IMG/VR virus record: IMGVR_UViG_3300025168_000619
Coordinates: 1 to 24,987 of that record
Strand: one strand, 5' to 3'
Length of the DNA stretch: 24,987 bases
Source: a virus
Shown here: positions 15,892 to 23,536 of the stretch, one piece after another
How the letters are laid out: each line of letters begins with the position of its first letter
Numbering within the stretch: position 1 is the first letter of the stretch
Notes under the pieces: model-generated
Databases searched by the model: none
Told to the model about the DNA's origin: nothing
The model's input: only the letters and a program-made list of their open reading frames with translations
Translations under genes and position numbers: made by a program

Positions 15892-17247
15892 TTAAACCGC
15901 CTGTGTTTGTGCTGGTAATACTAAGTCTGCGTTATATTTTTGATTAAATCTAGAAAGATCATCTGGTGTTTGTATTTGTGCAAAGTCTATTAAGGCTTGT
16001 TCACTGGTAGATAAAAGTCTTACAACTGAATCACTAACTTCTTTTGGTAATCTTGCTCTAAGTTCTTCGTAATTTAGAGGTGAAGTTTGTTGTGGTGCAG
16101 AAGCCTGCATAATTGGTGGTGAACCTGGATCAGGATCGGGACCACTACCTGGTTCAAAAGGTGGGCCTGGTAATGGAATTGCATTTGGCATGTCTGATCC
16201 ACCATTAGCGAAACCAATACGACCACCATCTGCTTTAAACTCTGTTCTTAACGGTTCAGATTTACCGCCTCTAGACCACCAAGATAAATCTTCTTGAGGT
16301 ATGGTATAGGTAGGATCAAATTCTGGTACAAATAACTTGTCTGGTAACAAGTTATCTATTTGAGCTTTAGCCATTATAGCTGCAATTTCGTTTCCAGTTT
16401 TACCTCGATATTCAAGTGGTCTATCTGCATCAGGAAGTAGCGCCATTTGAGAAGCATTTGATTGTAAGATTTCATTTTTAATTAAATCCGCTAATGCTTT
16501 ATCTTTTATAGAATTCTTATCTGTGGTTAGTTGTTCTAATTGATTAATAGCTTGTTGTCGTCTAGTTTTGTCATCATTAGTTCCTTTAGGATTGGAACCT
16601 CTAATTATATTCTGTAGTATTAATGAGTCTTGTAATACAGCCTCAACTTCTAATCTATCTAGTTCTTGTAGTTTAATTTGTGTTTGCAGTTCCCATGCAG
16701 CAATTTTTTCTGACGACGCTATGGTTGCAGAATGTTGTGTCGCTTCTTGGTCTAATTGATCTTGTGTTATTTCTGCTTGTAGTGTTGTTGTTGCGCCTTT
16801 GCCTTGAAGTTCTGCTGACGTAGCTGCTGTTTGTAATAAAGCTTTTCTTCTTTCGCCTTCAATTTCTGCTCTTCTATTAAGTTTTAATTGATTAGACGCA
16901 TCTAATTCAGTTGCAAATTGTCCAAAAGCCGGCGCGTTTCTTTGTGCAAAACGAGCAAAGCCTGAACCAGTATTAGGTGATGCCAATATGTTAGAACCTA
17001 GCCTTGCAAGTGACATGTATTCAGATAAACCAAACCCTGGTTTAGCATAATCAGGCAAGTCTTCTGGAAATAAATCATCAGTGGCTTGACCTAAGTCTGC
17101 TACTATTTGATTTTGTTTTTCTTGATACTCAGTCATGTAGTCTTTTTGTGTGCCTTCATCAAATTTTTCTCTTTCAAAACCAGACACAATACCACTATTG
17201 ATGTCGCCACCCATTTTAAACATAGGTCTTTTAAATATTTTACTCAT
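15892..17247 (-). CDS. Virion-associated protein with GGRIGF motif (451 aa)
   Basis: The protein is probably an internal or structural virion protein; the exact family is not recognised. Residues about 115-290 form a long Q/A/E-rich helical region (TTLQAEITQDQLDQEATQHS, LQTQIKLQELDRLE). A loop with DGGRIGFANGG follows (GGRIGF at 341-346), and then a Pro/Gly linker (PGPPFEPGSGPDPDPGSPP). A small C-terminal helical domain carries YEELRARLPKEVSDSVVRLL. Near the N-terminus FKMGGDINSG and REKFDEGT (R26-D30 core) resemble short modules in the 384-, 705- and 2430-aa proteins. Its start shares TAATG with the 384-aa gene, placing it in a coupled block of internal virion genes. A role in DNA ejection is inference from neighbours. 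Confidence 0.65.
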   Translation of the reverse strand: MSKIFKRPMFKMGGDINSGIVSGFEREKFDEGTQKDYMTEYQEKQNQIVADLGQATDDLFPEDLPDYAKPGFGLSEYMSLARLGSNILASPNTGSGFARFAQRNAPAFGQFATELDASNQLKLNRRAEIEGERRKALLQTAATSAELQGKGATTTLQAEITQDQLDQEATQHSATIASSEKIAAWELQTQIKLQELDRLEVEAVLQDSLILQNIIRGSNPKGTNDDKTRRQQAINQLEQLTTDKNSIKDKALADLIKNEILQSNASQMALLPDADRPLEYRGKTGNEIAAIMAKAQIDNLLPDKLFVPEFDPTYTIPQEDLSWWSRGGKSEPLRTEFKADGGRIGFANGGSDMPNAIPLPGPPFEPGSGPDPDPGSPPIMQASAPQQTSPLNYEELRARLPKEVSDSVVRLLSTSEQALIDFAQIQTPDDLSRFNQKYNADLVLPAQTQAV

Positions 17248-18401
17248 TATCCTGTACCCAATATTTTTCCTAAGCCACCAAGTAATCCAGCGCCTACACC
17301 GCCCACACCAATAATAGTATCTAGTGGACTAGGTGGTGGATCTACTTGTGTACTAAATACACTCTGTGGTCCAATACCTTGAACTAGCGGCGCAAAGCTT
17401 TGTGCAAAAGCTCCCATTCTTTGTTGTGGATCAAAAATTCTTTCTCTAGCTTGTTGTTCTAGTATTCCTGATTGTGTTTGTTGCAACGCTTGTTGTCCTG
17501 CACCTAAACCCATTAAGTTAGTTGCAACGCCTTGTTGTAATCCTGGAAGAGCTTGAGCTAATGATTGTTGATTAGCCATCTCTGCTTGTCTTGCTGTGTC
17601 TGCTTGTTGAAAACCTTGTTGTAATAAAGTTGATTCTAAACCAGCTAGACCTAAAGCTGTTTCTGCATCATATACTCCTTCTTGTACTCCTTGACGACCA
17701 CCACCAAACGCTCCAGACTTACGAGCTGCATCAGCAATATTAAGTCTTTCTCTTGATCTTTGTTGATTAAAGGATGCTTTAGTTGCATCGATAACTTGTT
17801 GTTGATACGGCGACATAAAAGGTTCTCTTGCAGCAGTAAGGCCTGCTGCCGTAACTTGACCTTGTGGACCAGTTGCTCCTGCTAATCTTTGTGACTCATC
17901 TATAAATGGTTGAAAGGAAGCTACACCACCTGGATTTGAACTTATGCCACTAAGTGTACCTGCTACACCACCAAAAGTTGCTTGACCTAAACCTGCTTGT
18001 GTGAGCTGTTGTTGAATAGCTTGTTTTTGTAATTCATTTTGAGGAGTTACACCACGATATAGATCAGATAAATCTTGCGTAGTAAGAGCATCGGCTGATA
18101 CTGTTTCTAGTTCTGGTATAAATGCTCTAGCTGCTGATTCGATAAAAGGTGCAAATCGAGTTACATCTGTCTGTACCCCAGCTAATGAATTAGGGTCATA
18201 GGCAAAATAATTTTCATCATTAGTACCACCTTGAAATTTTTTTCTTACAACACCACCATTGTTCATGTCATCTCGTAATACTCCAGCATTTCTCATAGCT
18301 TCCATTTGTTCAATTGGTGACATTAATTCAAATTCAACAAATTCAGCAGGTCCTAAGCCTTCAGCAAAACGTTCCACCATATCTCTAAACTCACTACTCA
18401 T
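17247..18401 (-). CDS. DNA-ejection/internal virion-like protein (384 aa)
   Basis: This protein has a layout I recall from internal or ejection proteins of marine short-tailed phages. FMSPYQQQVIDATKASFNQQ (195-214) is followed by a Q/R/A-rich helix, then SGAFGGGRQGVQEG (229-242) and a second long helix ending LLQQGFQQA (259-267). After more Q-rich helix, the C-terminus is a glycine-rich hydrophobic tail (about 363-384). The N-terminal 60 residues carry GGVVRKKFQGGT (49-60), a module shared with the 705-aa protein and partly with the giant protein. GGAGG precedes the start, which shares TAATG with the 705-aa stop. The alternation of helices and glycine hinges suits a protein that is packaged and later crosses the cell envelope; that is inference. 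Confidence 0.65.
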   Translation of the reverse strand: MSSEFRDMVERFAEGLGPAEFVEFELMSPIEQMEAMRNAGVLRDDMNNGGVVRKKFQGGTNDENYFAYDPNSLAGVQTDVTRFAPFIESAARAFIPELETVSADALTTQDLSDLYRGVTPQNELQKQAIQQQLTQAGLGQATFGGVAGTLSGISSNPGGVASFQPFIDESQRLAGATGPQGQVTAAGLTAAREPFMSPYQQQVIDATKASFNQQRSRERLNIADAARKSGAFGGGRQGVQEGVYDAETALGLAGLESTLLQQGFQQADTARQAEMANQQSLAQALPGLQQGVATNLMGLGAGQQALQQTQSGILEQQARERIFDPQQRMGAFAQSFAPLVQGIGPQSVFSTQVDPPPSPLDTIIGVGGVGAGLLGGLGKILGTG

Positions 18402-20518
18402 TATACTGAAGCCTCCATCTCGTTTTGTAGTTTGTATAATACGCGGGCCCCGGCTCTTGCGTCTGGTTGCCCTGTTATTAGTTTACCAATTCCTGCAACT
18501 GCTCTATCATTTAAAACAAATTCGTCTTTTCCAACCATGGCTGGTACATCATCAGCTCTTGGCTTTGTACCAAGCGGTATGAAACCACCACCACGTAAAT
18601 CCATTTGCATGCCAGCTGGCACATCTGGAGAAATAGGATCACCCTCAGCTGTTGTTCTTGTGCCCATTGCATTCTTAGATCTCATCAAACCACCCATATT
18701 CATTGTAGCTCTAACGGTGCCTGCACTCATTACATTTCTCATTTGAATTATAGCTTCTTCTCGTGATATTTGACCTGCTTCAAACATTTTTTGAATTTGC
18801 ATAATTCTAGCTTTTTGGAACATGTCTCGTCCCCCCATCGTTGATGCATTTCCTGGTGTCTTATTAAATGGATTAACCCCTTCATAATCAGGGAAACGCT
18901 CAGGCCCATCACCTGGTTCATATCCGCCTTCAAATGGATCTAATTCTTTTTCTCTATAGCGTTCCATATAGGGATCAGTGCCTCTAGCATGTTTACTTCT
19001 CATAATACCACCTTCAGCCATGCCCATATCACGACCACCACCCATTGACATATTATTTAATCGTTTCATGTAATCTTCAACCAGTGTCATTTTATCCTTT
19101 GTACGTTCTTGTTGTTCTTCCCTTGGTGTAGGTAACATTAAACCAGGCAAACCAGGTGGTAATTCTCTACCCATACCAGGCTGTCCGGGAGGATACATTG
19201 AATTAACTTCTCTGTTAGCAACACTATCAATGTAATCACCAACCTTCATATTATCTTGCATTAGCATTTCGTTACTACCATCTTGAAAACCGATACGACC
19301 ACCTTGCGCCGCGTATACGGTATCATTAGTGACATCTTCACCAAACTTTCTACCTTCCGGTAAATCAGTTGGATCATACTCTTCAATACTATCAATTAAT
19401 TTTGCTCTAAGTAATATTTCAGCTATCTCTTCACTAGAGTAACCACGAATTTGAAAAGACTGATTATAATATTTACGTCTTAGTGTTCTGTTTTGACTTT
19501 GTACTTGATCAGCTCTTAAACCTCTTTGTTCTAAATATCTTCTGTAATCGTCCTCTGCTTTTTCCATAGCTTCATAATACTCCATACCCATTCGAGCTAC
19601 TGCTTCACCACCAGGTAAGGCGGTGGTTTTTAACGCAGCCGAACCAAGGTCTTTTAAACCTCCACCTGAAGACAACACATCTGTTATTGTACCGCCACCA
19701 ACTTGCGTTGGATCTATTGAAAGAAAGTTTTCACTAAACGGATTAAAATCTGCACCTTGGAAAGGATCAACATAAGGTTGAGCCATTGATACAAAATCTC
19801 GACCAAGACCTGCTATGCCTTCCATAGCTGTTAGATCTCTAACCGCTAGTCCCGCATCTTGCACTGCTTTTAAATTGTTAACCGCTTGTGTTGCCCGAGC
19901 AGCTTCAACTGCTGTTAGTGTAGATGTACCTGCGTTAGCAGCATCAAGAGCAGTTTGTCCAGCATCAGCTGCACTCTTAAGTTCTGCCATTTGTTTAGTT
20001 GATACGGCGGCATCGCCAGCACGAATACCTGTGTTACCTAGTTCTTTAAAATTGCCAGGATTAGCAGCATCAGCCCCTGCTAGTCCACCACTTAATGCAG
20101 AGAAAGCAGCTGATAGTGCATCAATATCAAACTCTTCATTTTCATCTGTCGTTAAATAATCTCCAGCAACATCACCTAAAGCAGCTCCGGTAGCGCCTGC
20201 TGCAAGTAACAACAATGGATTACCTGTAAGTAATGCTGCCAACGCAGCTCCCGCTTTACCGCCACCCATTCCACCTAGTTTTCCTGCTAAAAATTGTATC
20301 TCCCTTGGAGTAGCTTTAGATAAAAATTTTCTAGCTGGTGCTGCTATCTCTTCACCTAAAAACTCACCAGCAGGATCTAATATTTCTTCTTCTAAAAACT
20401 CACCAGCAGGATCTAGTATATCGTCATCAATAAAATCAACAACGTCGCCTATTGGATTGGATATCTCGTCTGGTATATACTTGTCTCTTAATCTTCTTAA
20501 TTTGCTTCCAAAACCCAT
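18401..20518 (-). CDS. Virion protein with tandem N-terminal repeats and DDVPAM-type C-terminus (705 aa)
   Basis: The N-terminus has a 12-residue tandem repeat (DPAGEFLEEEIL, DPAGEFLGEEIA, then a diverged copy; residues 36-71, perhaps with an earlier copy at 24-35). A hydrophobic Gly/Ala segment follows (about 77-120), then a long A/D-rich helical region. After residue 400 come GGRIGFQDGS (406-415), GGIMRSKHARGT (503-514) and GGLMRSKNAMGT (609-620). The C-terminal 63 residues (643-705) contain GGGFIPLGTK and RADDVPAMVGKDEFV, a motif I recall at the ends of other phage structural proteins. Stop and start are both TAATG junctions. The membrane-like segment and position suggest a component of the ejection machinery or tail; the exact function is unknown. 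Confidence 0.65.
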   Translation of the reverse strand: MGFGSKLRRLRDKYIPDEISNPIGDVVDFIDDDILDPAGEFLEEEILDPAGEFLGEEIAAPARKFLSKATPREIQFLAGKLGGMGGGKAGAALAALLTGNPLLLLAAGATGAALGDVAGDYLTTDENEEFDIDALSAAFSALSGGLAGADAANPGNFKELGNTGIRAGDAAVSTKQMAELKSAADAGQTALDAANAGTSTLTAVEAARATQAVNNLKAVQDAGLAVRDLTAMEGIAGLGRDFVSMAQPYVDPFQGADFNPFSENFLSIDPTQVGGGTITDVLSSGGGLKDLGSAALKTTALPGGEAVARMGMEYYEAMEKAEDDYRRYLEQRGLRADQVQSQNRTLRRKYYNQSFQIRGYSSEEIAEILLRAKLIDSIEEYDPTDLPEGRKFGEDVTNDTVYAAQGGRIGFQDGSNEMLMQDNMKVGDYIDSVANREVNSMYPPGQPGMGRELPPGLPGLMLPTPREEQQERTKDKMTLVEDYMKRLNNMSMGGGRDMGMAEGGIMRSKHARGTDPYMERYREKELDPFEGGYEPGDGPERFPDYEGVNPFNKTPGNASTMGGRDMFQKARIMQIQKMFEAGQISREEAIIQMRNVMSAGTVRATMNMGGLMRSKNAMGTRTTAEGDPISPDVPAGMQMDLRGGGFIPLGTKPRADDVPAMVGKDEFVLNDRAVAGIGKLITGQPDARAGARVLYKLQNEMEASV
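20306..20413 (-). repeat. 36-base (12-codon) tandem repeat in the 705-aa gene
   Basis: Three adjacent 12-codon units encode DPAGEFLEEEIL, DPAGEFLGEEIA and a diverged third copy. A 23-base stretch beginning at 20357 recurs exactly at 20393, giving a 36-base period. The preceding 12 codons (20414-20449, product GDVVDFIDDDIL) look like an older fourth copy. Confidence 0.8.
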
Positions 20519-20604
20519 TAGATGTTTCCTATTAATTTATTGTGAATATGCAAGGCGCTTAAACTTGAAATGTAGCTTCTGTTTAATTTACTGTTTTTTC
20601 TCAT
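20518..20604 (-). CDS. Possible 28-codon gene, or readthrough extension of the 79-aa gene
   Basis: ATG 20604 opens a 28-codon frame that closes with TAA at 20518-20520, making a TAATG junction with the 705-aa gene. The same junction type is used throughout this operon, and the frame fills an otherwise empty 95-base gap. The product is basic (starts MRKNSKLNRSY). There is no convincing ribosome site before this ATG. The frame is also in phase with the upstream 79-aa gene: directly after its TAG stop come TTG, CAA, TTT and then this ATG, so amber readthrough would append 31 residues. Chance openness of a short gap remains a real possibility. Confidence 0.35.
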   Translation of the reverse strand: MRKNSKLNRSYISSLSALHIHNKLIGNI

Positions 20605-20613
20605 AAATTGCAA

Positions 20614-20853
20614 CTATGATTCTGAACCTATATCAGGCATTTTAGCTACCTTTATATAGACACTTCTAGATATATCTTCTCGTTTTGTCTCTGTATCAGG
20701 GCTATCAACGTCAGCGTCACCCTCTGCATCCGAGTCGTACTCTTGATTTGTTTTTGTGTTTTTTAATACTACAGTAGTGTCGACTTTTATTTGAGCTATT
20801 TTCTTATCGCCTTCGTATAGCCATGCTACTGATCCTGGTTCTTCAAATGACAT
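20614..20853 (-). CDS. Small acidic phage structural-region protein (79 aa)
   Basis: This 79-aa protein is not assigned to a family. The first half is beta-like (VAWLYEGDKKIAQIKVDTTVVL), the middle is a very acidic, disordered-looking stretch (EYDSDAEGDADVDSPDTE), and the end again looks beta-like (SVYIKVAKMP). The start is excellent: AGGAGGA lies just upstream of ATG 20853. It sits between beta-rich decoration-like proteins and the internal virion genes, which suggests a small virion or assembly protein. It ends in TAG, one of few amber stops in the window, and the frame stays open for 31 more codons. Confidence 0.6.
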   Translation of the reverse strand: MSFEEPGSVAWLYEGDKKIAQIKVDTTVVLKNTKTNQEYDSDAEGDADVDSPDTETKREDISRSVYIKVAKMPDIGSES

Positions 20854-20861
20854 ATTTCCTC

Positions 20862-21194
20862 CTAGTCTCTTGTTATTTCCAAATACGACAGAACGACGTG
20901 TAAGTCGTTAGCATTCTCTGCCTGTACTTTTATAACTTCACTTTCGTCACAAACTAAGGGTTGTGTCAATAGCTCAGTTGTTGTTTTAGCAGCTATGTCT
21001 TTTTGTTTAAACAAGCTGAATATTGTACCACCAGAATTAACCAATGTCACTGTAATCTCGCACGCGTTGCTCGCATCATCATTTGATACTATAAAAGACT
21101 TGACTACAGATACTGTTTCTGCAGGCACTGTATATAGTGTGGTTAAGTTTGTGGTAGTTAAATCTACCTTTGAATTTTTATATCTATTTGCCAT
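20862..21194 (-). CDS. Small beta-rich virion protein (110 aa)
   Basis: This 110-aa protein (start MANRYKNSKVDLTTTNLTTL) is almost entirely predicted beta strand, with alternating stretches such as CEITVTLVNSGGTIFSLFKQ and VIKVQAENANDLHVVLSYLEI. I recall close look-alikes with the DLTTTNLTT-YTVP opening and FSLFK-x-x-x-(I/V)AA-x-TTTEL middle as small structural proteins in many marine phages. The fold is consistent with a jelly-roll-like decoration, collar or fibre-associated protein; the precise place in the virion is unknown. Its ATG directly follows the TAA of the 54-aa gene, and AGGAT lies upstream. It is followed after 8 bases by the 79-aa gene. Confidence 0.68.
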   Translation of the reverse strand: MANRYKNSKVDLTTTNLTTLYTVPAETVSVVKSFIVSNDDASNACEITVTLVNSGGTIFSLFKQKDIAAKTTTELLTQPLVCDESEVIKVQAENANDLHVVLSYLEITRD

Positions 21195-21359
21195 TTATCC
21201 TAAAAACCATGTTTGTTGTTGTTGGTCGTCCTTTACACTTTGTTGATAAGTAGTGTTCAATTGTTGTATTACAGTTGCGATGCTTCTGTTAATTTGTCTT
21301 TGCGTACTGGTATCATACTTATCTTTTGGTTCTGGTATATCAACTATAATCTTTGACAT
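21195..21359 (-). CDS. Small 54-aa tail-module protein
   Basis: This gene is short but well supported. ATG 21359 forms a TAATG junction with the 722-aa gene, GGAGGT lies about 6 bases upstream, and TAA (21195-21197) touches the ATG of the next gene. The product starts MSKIIVDIPEPKDKYDTSTQ, continues as a helix with QINRSIATVIQQLNTTYQQ, and ends in WFLG. It resembles small proteins in the same place in other marine phages that open with IVDIP-x-P-x-x-KYD, but its function is not known to me. The amphipathic helix suggests it binds another virion protein, perhaps as a connector or assembly factor. Confidence 0.75.
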   Translation of the reverse strand: MSKIIVDIPEPKDKYDTSTQRQINRSIATVIQQLNTTYQQSVKDDQQQQTWFLG

Positions 21360-23527
21360 TATCTACCTCCGTCTGGTTTTACATCAAGGGCTAATGTGCC
21401 ATATCGCCAAGTTTCGTTTACTGCTGTATTCGCTATCTTTACGTTTACAAAACGACCTCTTGCTCTTGTATCTATTTTTGTTGTACTAGATGTTATGGTA
21501 AAAGGACTGTGTGTAGATGACGTTTCTGTAGAAGACGGAAAATCTTTTACTGATAAGGTCACTGCTGCATTACCATCCAATGTTTTAAAATCAGGTATAA
21601 ATCTACCAACAGAAACAAATTTACTAGCGGTACCTTCTTGACCCTGTAAATCAAAATCATATGATTGTAGATTGGAAGTAACTGTAGTAACAGAACCATC
21701 TTCGTTTGTTTGATCTGTGCCTACTTCGTGTTGAAAATATTTTGTTTGTCCAAGACCGCTTTCACCAAGTATTACCGGAAAAGTGCCTGTACCGGTTGTA
21801 TCAAATTTTGTAGCATATGGTTTTTCATATACCTTACTATCCATCCACGAGGTTCTTGATTCTGTATGCATTGCCCAAATACCGCCCGCAACTTCATTTG
21901 ATTCTGCATAATTATAAGATACCGCTCTACTATTAAAATCTGTGTTTGCCGGATACCACCAAGTTATTTCTGTAAACAAACTATTAAGACCTGCTGCAAC
22001 TTGTTGACCTTTTGTTGTATCTAAATTATCGAATACTTCGTCTTCTACTGCACAAGGTAATGTTTTAACGGTACCATCATAATATAAAAACCCTTTTGAA
22101 GTCATCCAATAGGCGATACCATCTACTACTGTGGCTGCGTTCTTACCAATTAAACCACAGTTGGTCCCAACCTGTTCTACACCAAACACAAACGGTTGAC
22201 CCACGTTTCTAACTGTATACAAAGCATTGTCTGTCCAAACTAGTATGTCTTCTTTTCTTTGTAGTGCGCCCATTATTTTTGTACCGTCTTGCAATCGTAA
22301 GGTACCTGCAGTATTGGTAGAAGTTGGTATATAAGTGTTTATATCTTCTGATGCTGAAAAACGTATAAACATATCATCTTGCGTAGATGTTGTGCCTATA
22401 GTTGTCTCAGTGCCAAGGTGTATTAAGTGCCTAGTAGTAGGTGAGATAAGAGTTAGTCTTGATGCTGTTGGATTATTACTTGTTAAAAAATTAGTTGTTG
22501 CTTTTGATGCTCTTACTGTAGTTGGTGTAGTTGCACCAGCGTTCCAAGTAAAAGTTTCACCGTTTGCAATCGTTGCTACTAACACTTCACCAAAATTATT
22601 TAATGACCAAAGTCCTGGTTCCAATGTTGTTTGATTTGCAGGTATGGCCACACCCCAACCACTAAAGTCACCAGCATTAGTAACGGTTGCACCATCTGCG
22701 TGAGCTGCAGCAGTAGTGCCATTAGTACCTCTTGTTAGTCCTGTTAAATTATTAGTAGACTTACCACTGTATGTTATTAACTCACTACCTATTTGTATTG
22801 TGCCAGAGCTAGCAAAAGCAGAACCGCTGGCTAGGGTTAGTGTAGTATCATTATTTGCAAATTCTGCACCTTCATTTATTGTAGAAGATACTGCACCTAC
22901 AACATTTCCACCGTAAGGTCCTACACCCCAACCGTATCCGTATGTTTGTTTTTGTGGTCCAATTTTTGTATACACTTCTAGTGTTGTTGAGCCACCTGTT
23001 GACACTGTTGCCGTTGCAGCCGCACTTGAAGTTATGGTAAATGTTTTAGGGCTAGGTACTGTATTAACCATAAATACCTTGTCCTCAAAGTTTGCCGCGC
23101 TAAGCCCCGTTCCACTAGGCAAGGTTACTGAATCAAGAAGTATTATGTCTTCTACTTCCAAACCATGTGCCGCTCCTGTTGTTATAGTAACAACAGTTGA
23201 CTCATCAGTAGTTGCTAGTGTGCAACTTGATTGATCTGCGCTAGCATCAAATGGTGATATGTCAAATAATTGACCTTCAAAATATAAAAGTAAAAACTTA
23301 TCGGTGCCAAGTGCAATGTATCTGTTACCGGTAGTATCAACAAAAGAGTGTTGGTTTCTAACTACACCGACAATGCTTTCGTTTACAAGTGATGCCCAAC
23401 CACCAACTTTTTCTGGTAAGCCGTATCTAAAACGCACATTGTCACTATCAATCCAACGATTTTCTGCACCCTTGGTTGTATTTTGTTTATCTATACCTGG
23501 TATAATATCAAAGTTAATAAGAGCCAT
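21359..23527 (-). CDS. Tail/stabilisation-like virion protein (722 aa)
   Basis: This protein starts with MALINFDIIPGIDK and carries RWIDSDNVRFRYGLPEKVGGW (24-44), an opening I recall in a broad group of phage tail-hub or head-tail stabilisation proteins (P22 gp10-like in my judgement). Two beta modules look inserted. Residues about 103-170 (GAAHGLEVEDIILLDSV ... KTFTITS) resemble the FCCH-type small beta domain. Residues about 227-285 (GTIQIGSELITYSGKS, LTGLTRGTNGTTAAAHADGA) match a repeat-like beta unit common in phage tail proteins. The rest looks like a beta-propeller or similar all-beta fold. AAGGGG precedes ATG 23527. The structural role is fairly sure; the exact position in the tail is inferred. 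Confidence 0.72.
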   Translation of the reverse strand: MALINFDIIPGIDKQNTTKGAENRWIDSDNVRFRYGLPEKVGGWASLVNESIVGVVRNQHSFVDTTGNRYIALGTDKFLLLYFEGQLFDISPFDASADQSSCTLATTDESTVVTITTGAAHGLEVEDIILLDSVTLPSGTGLSAANFEDKVFMVNTVPSPKTFTITSSAAATATVSTGGSTTLEVYTKIGPQKQTYGYGWGVGPYGGNVVGAVSSTINEGAEFANNDTTLTLASGSAFASSGTIQIGSELITYSGKSTNNLTGLTRGTNGTTAAAHADGATVTNAGDFSGWGVAIPANQTTLEPGLWSLNNFGEVLVATIANGETFTWNAGATTPTTVRASKATTNFLTSNNPTASRLTLISPTTRHLIHLGTETTIGTTSTQDDMFIRFSASEDINTYIPTSTNTAGTLRLQDGTKIMGALQRKEDILVWTDNALYTVRNVGQPFVFGVEQVGTNCGLIGKNAATVVDGIAYWMTSKGFLYYDGTVKTLPCAVEDEVFDNLDTTKGQQVAAGLNSLFTEITWWYPANTDFNSRAVSYNYAESNEVAGGIWAMHTESRTSWMDSKVYEKPYATKFDTTGTGTFPVILGESGLGQTKYFQHEVGTDQTNEDGSVTTVTSNLQSYDFDLQGQEGTASKFVSVGRFIPDFKTLDGNAAVTLSVKDFPSSTETSSTHSPFTITSSTTKIDTRARGRFVNVKIANTAVNETWRYGTLALDVKPDGGR

Positions 23528-23536
23528 ATAAACCCC

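Noticed and set aside
20519-20613. Promoter TTGCAA-17-TAAATT on the minus strand upstream of the 705-aa gene
   Set aside because: The match is weak and expected in AT-rich DNA, and the gap is better explained by a short open frame within a coupled operon.
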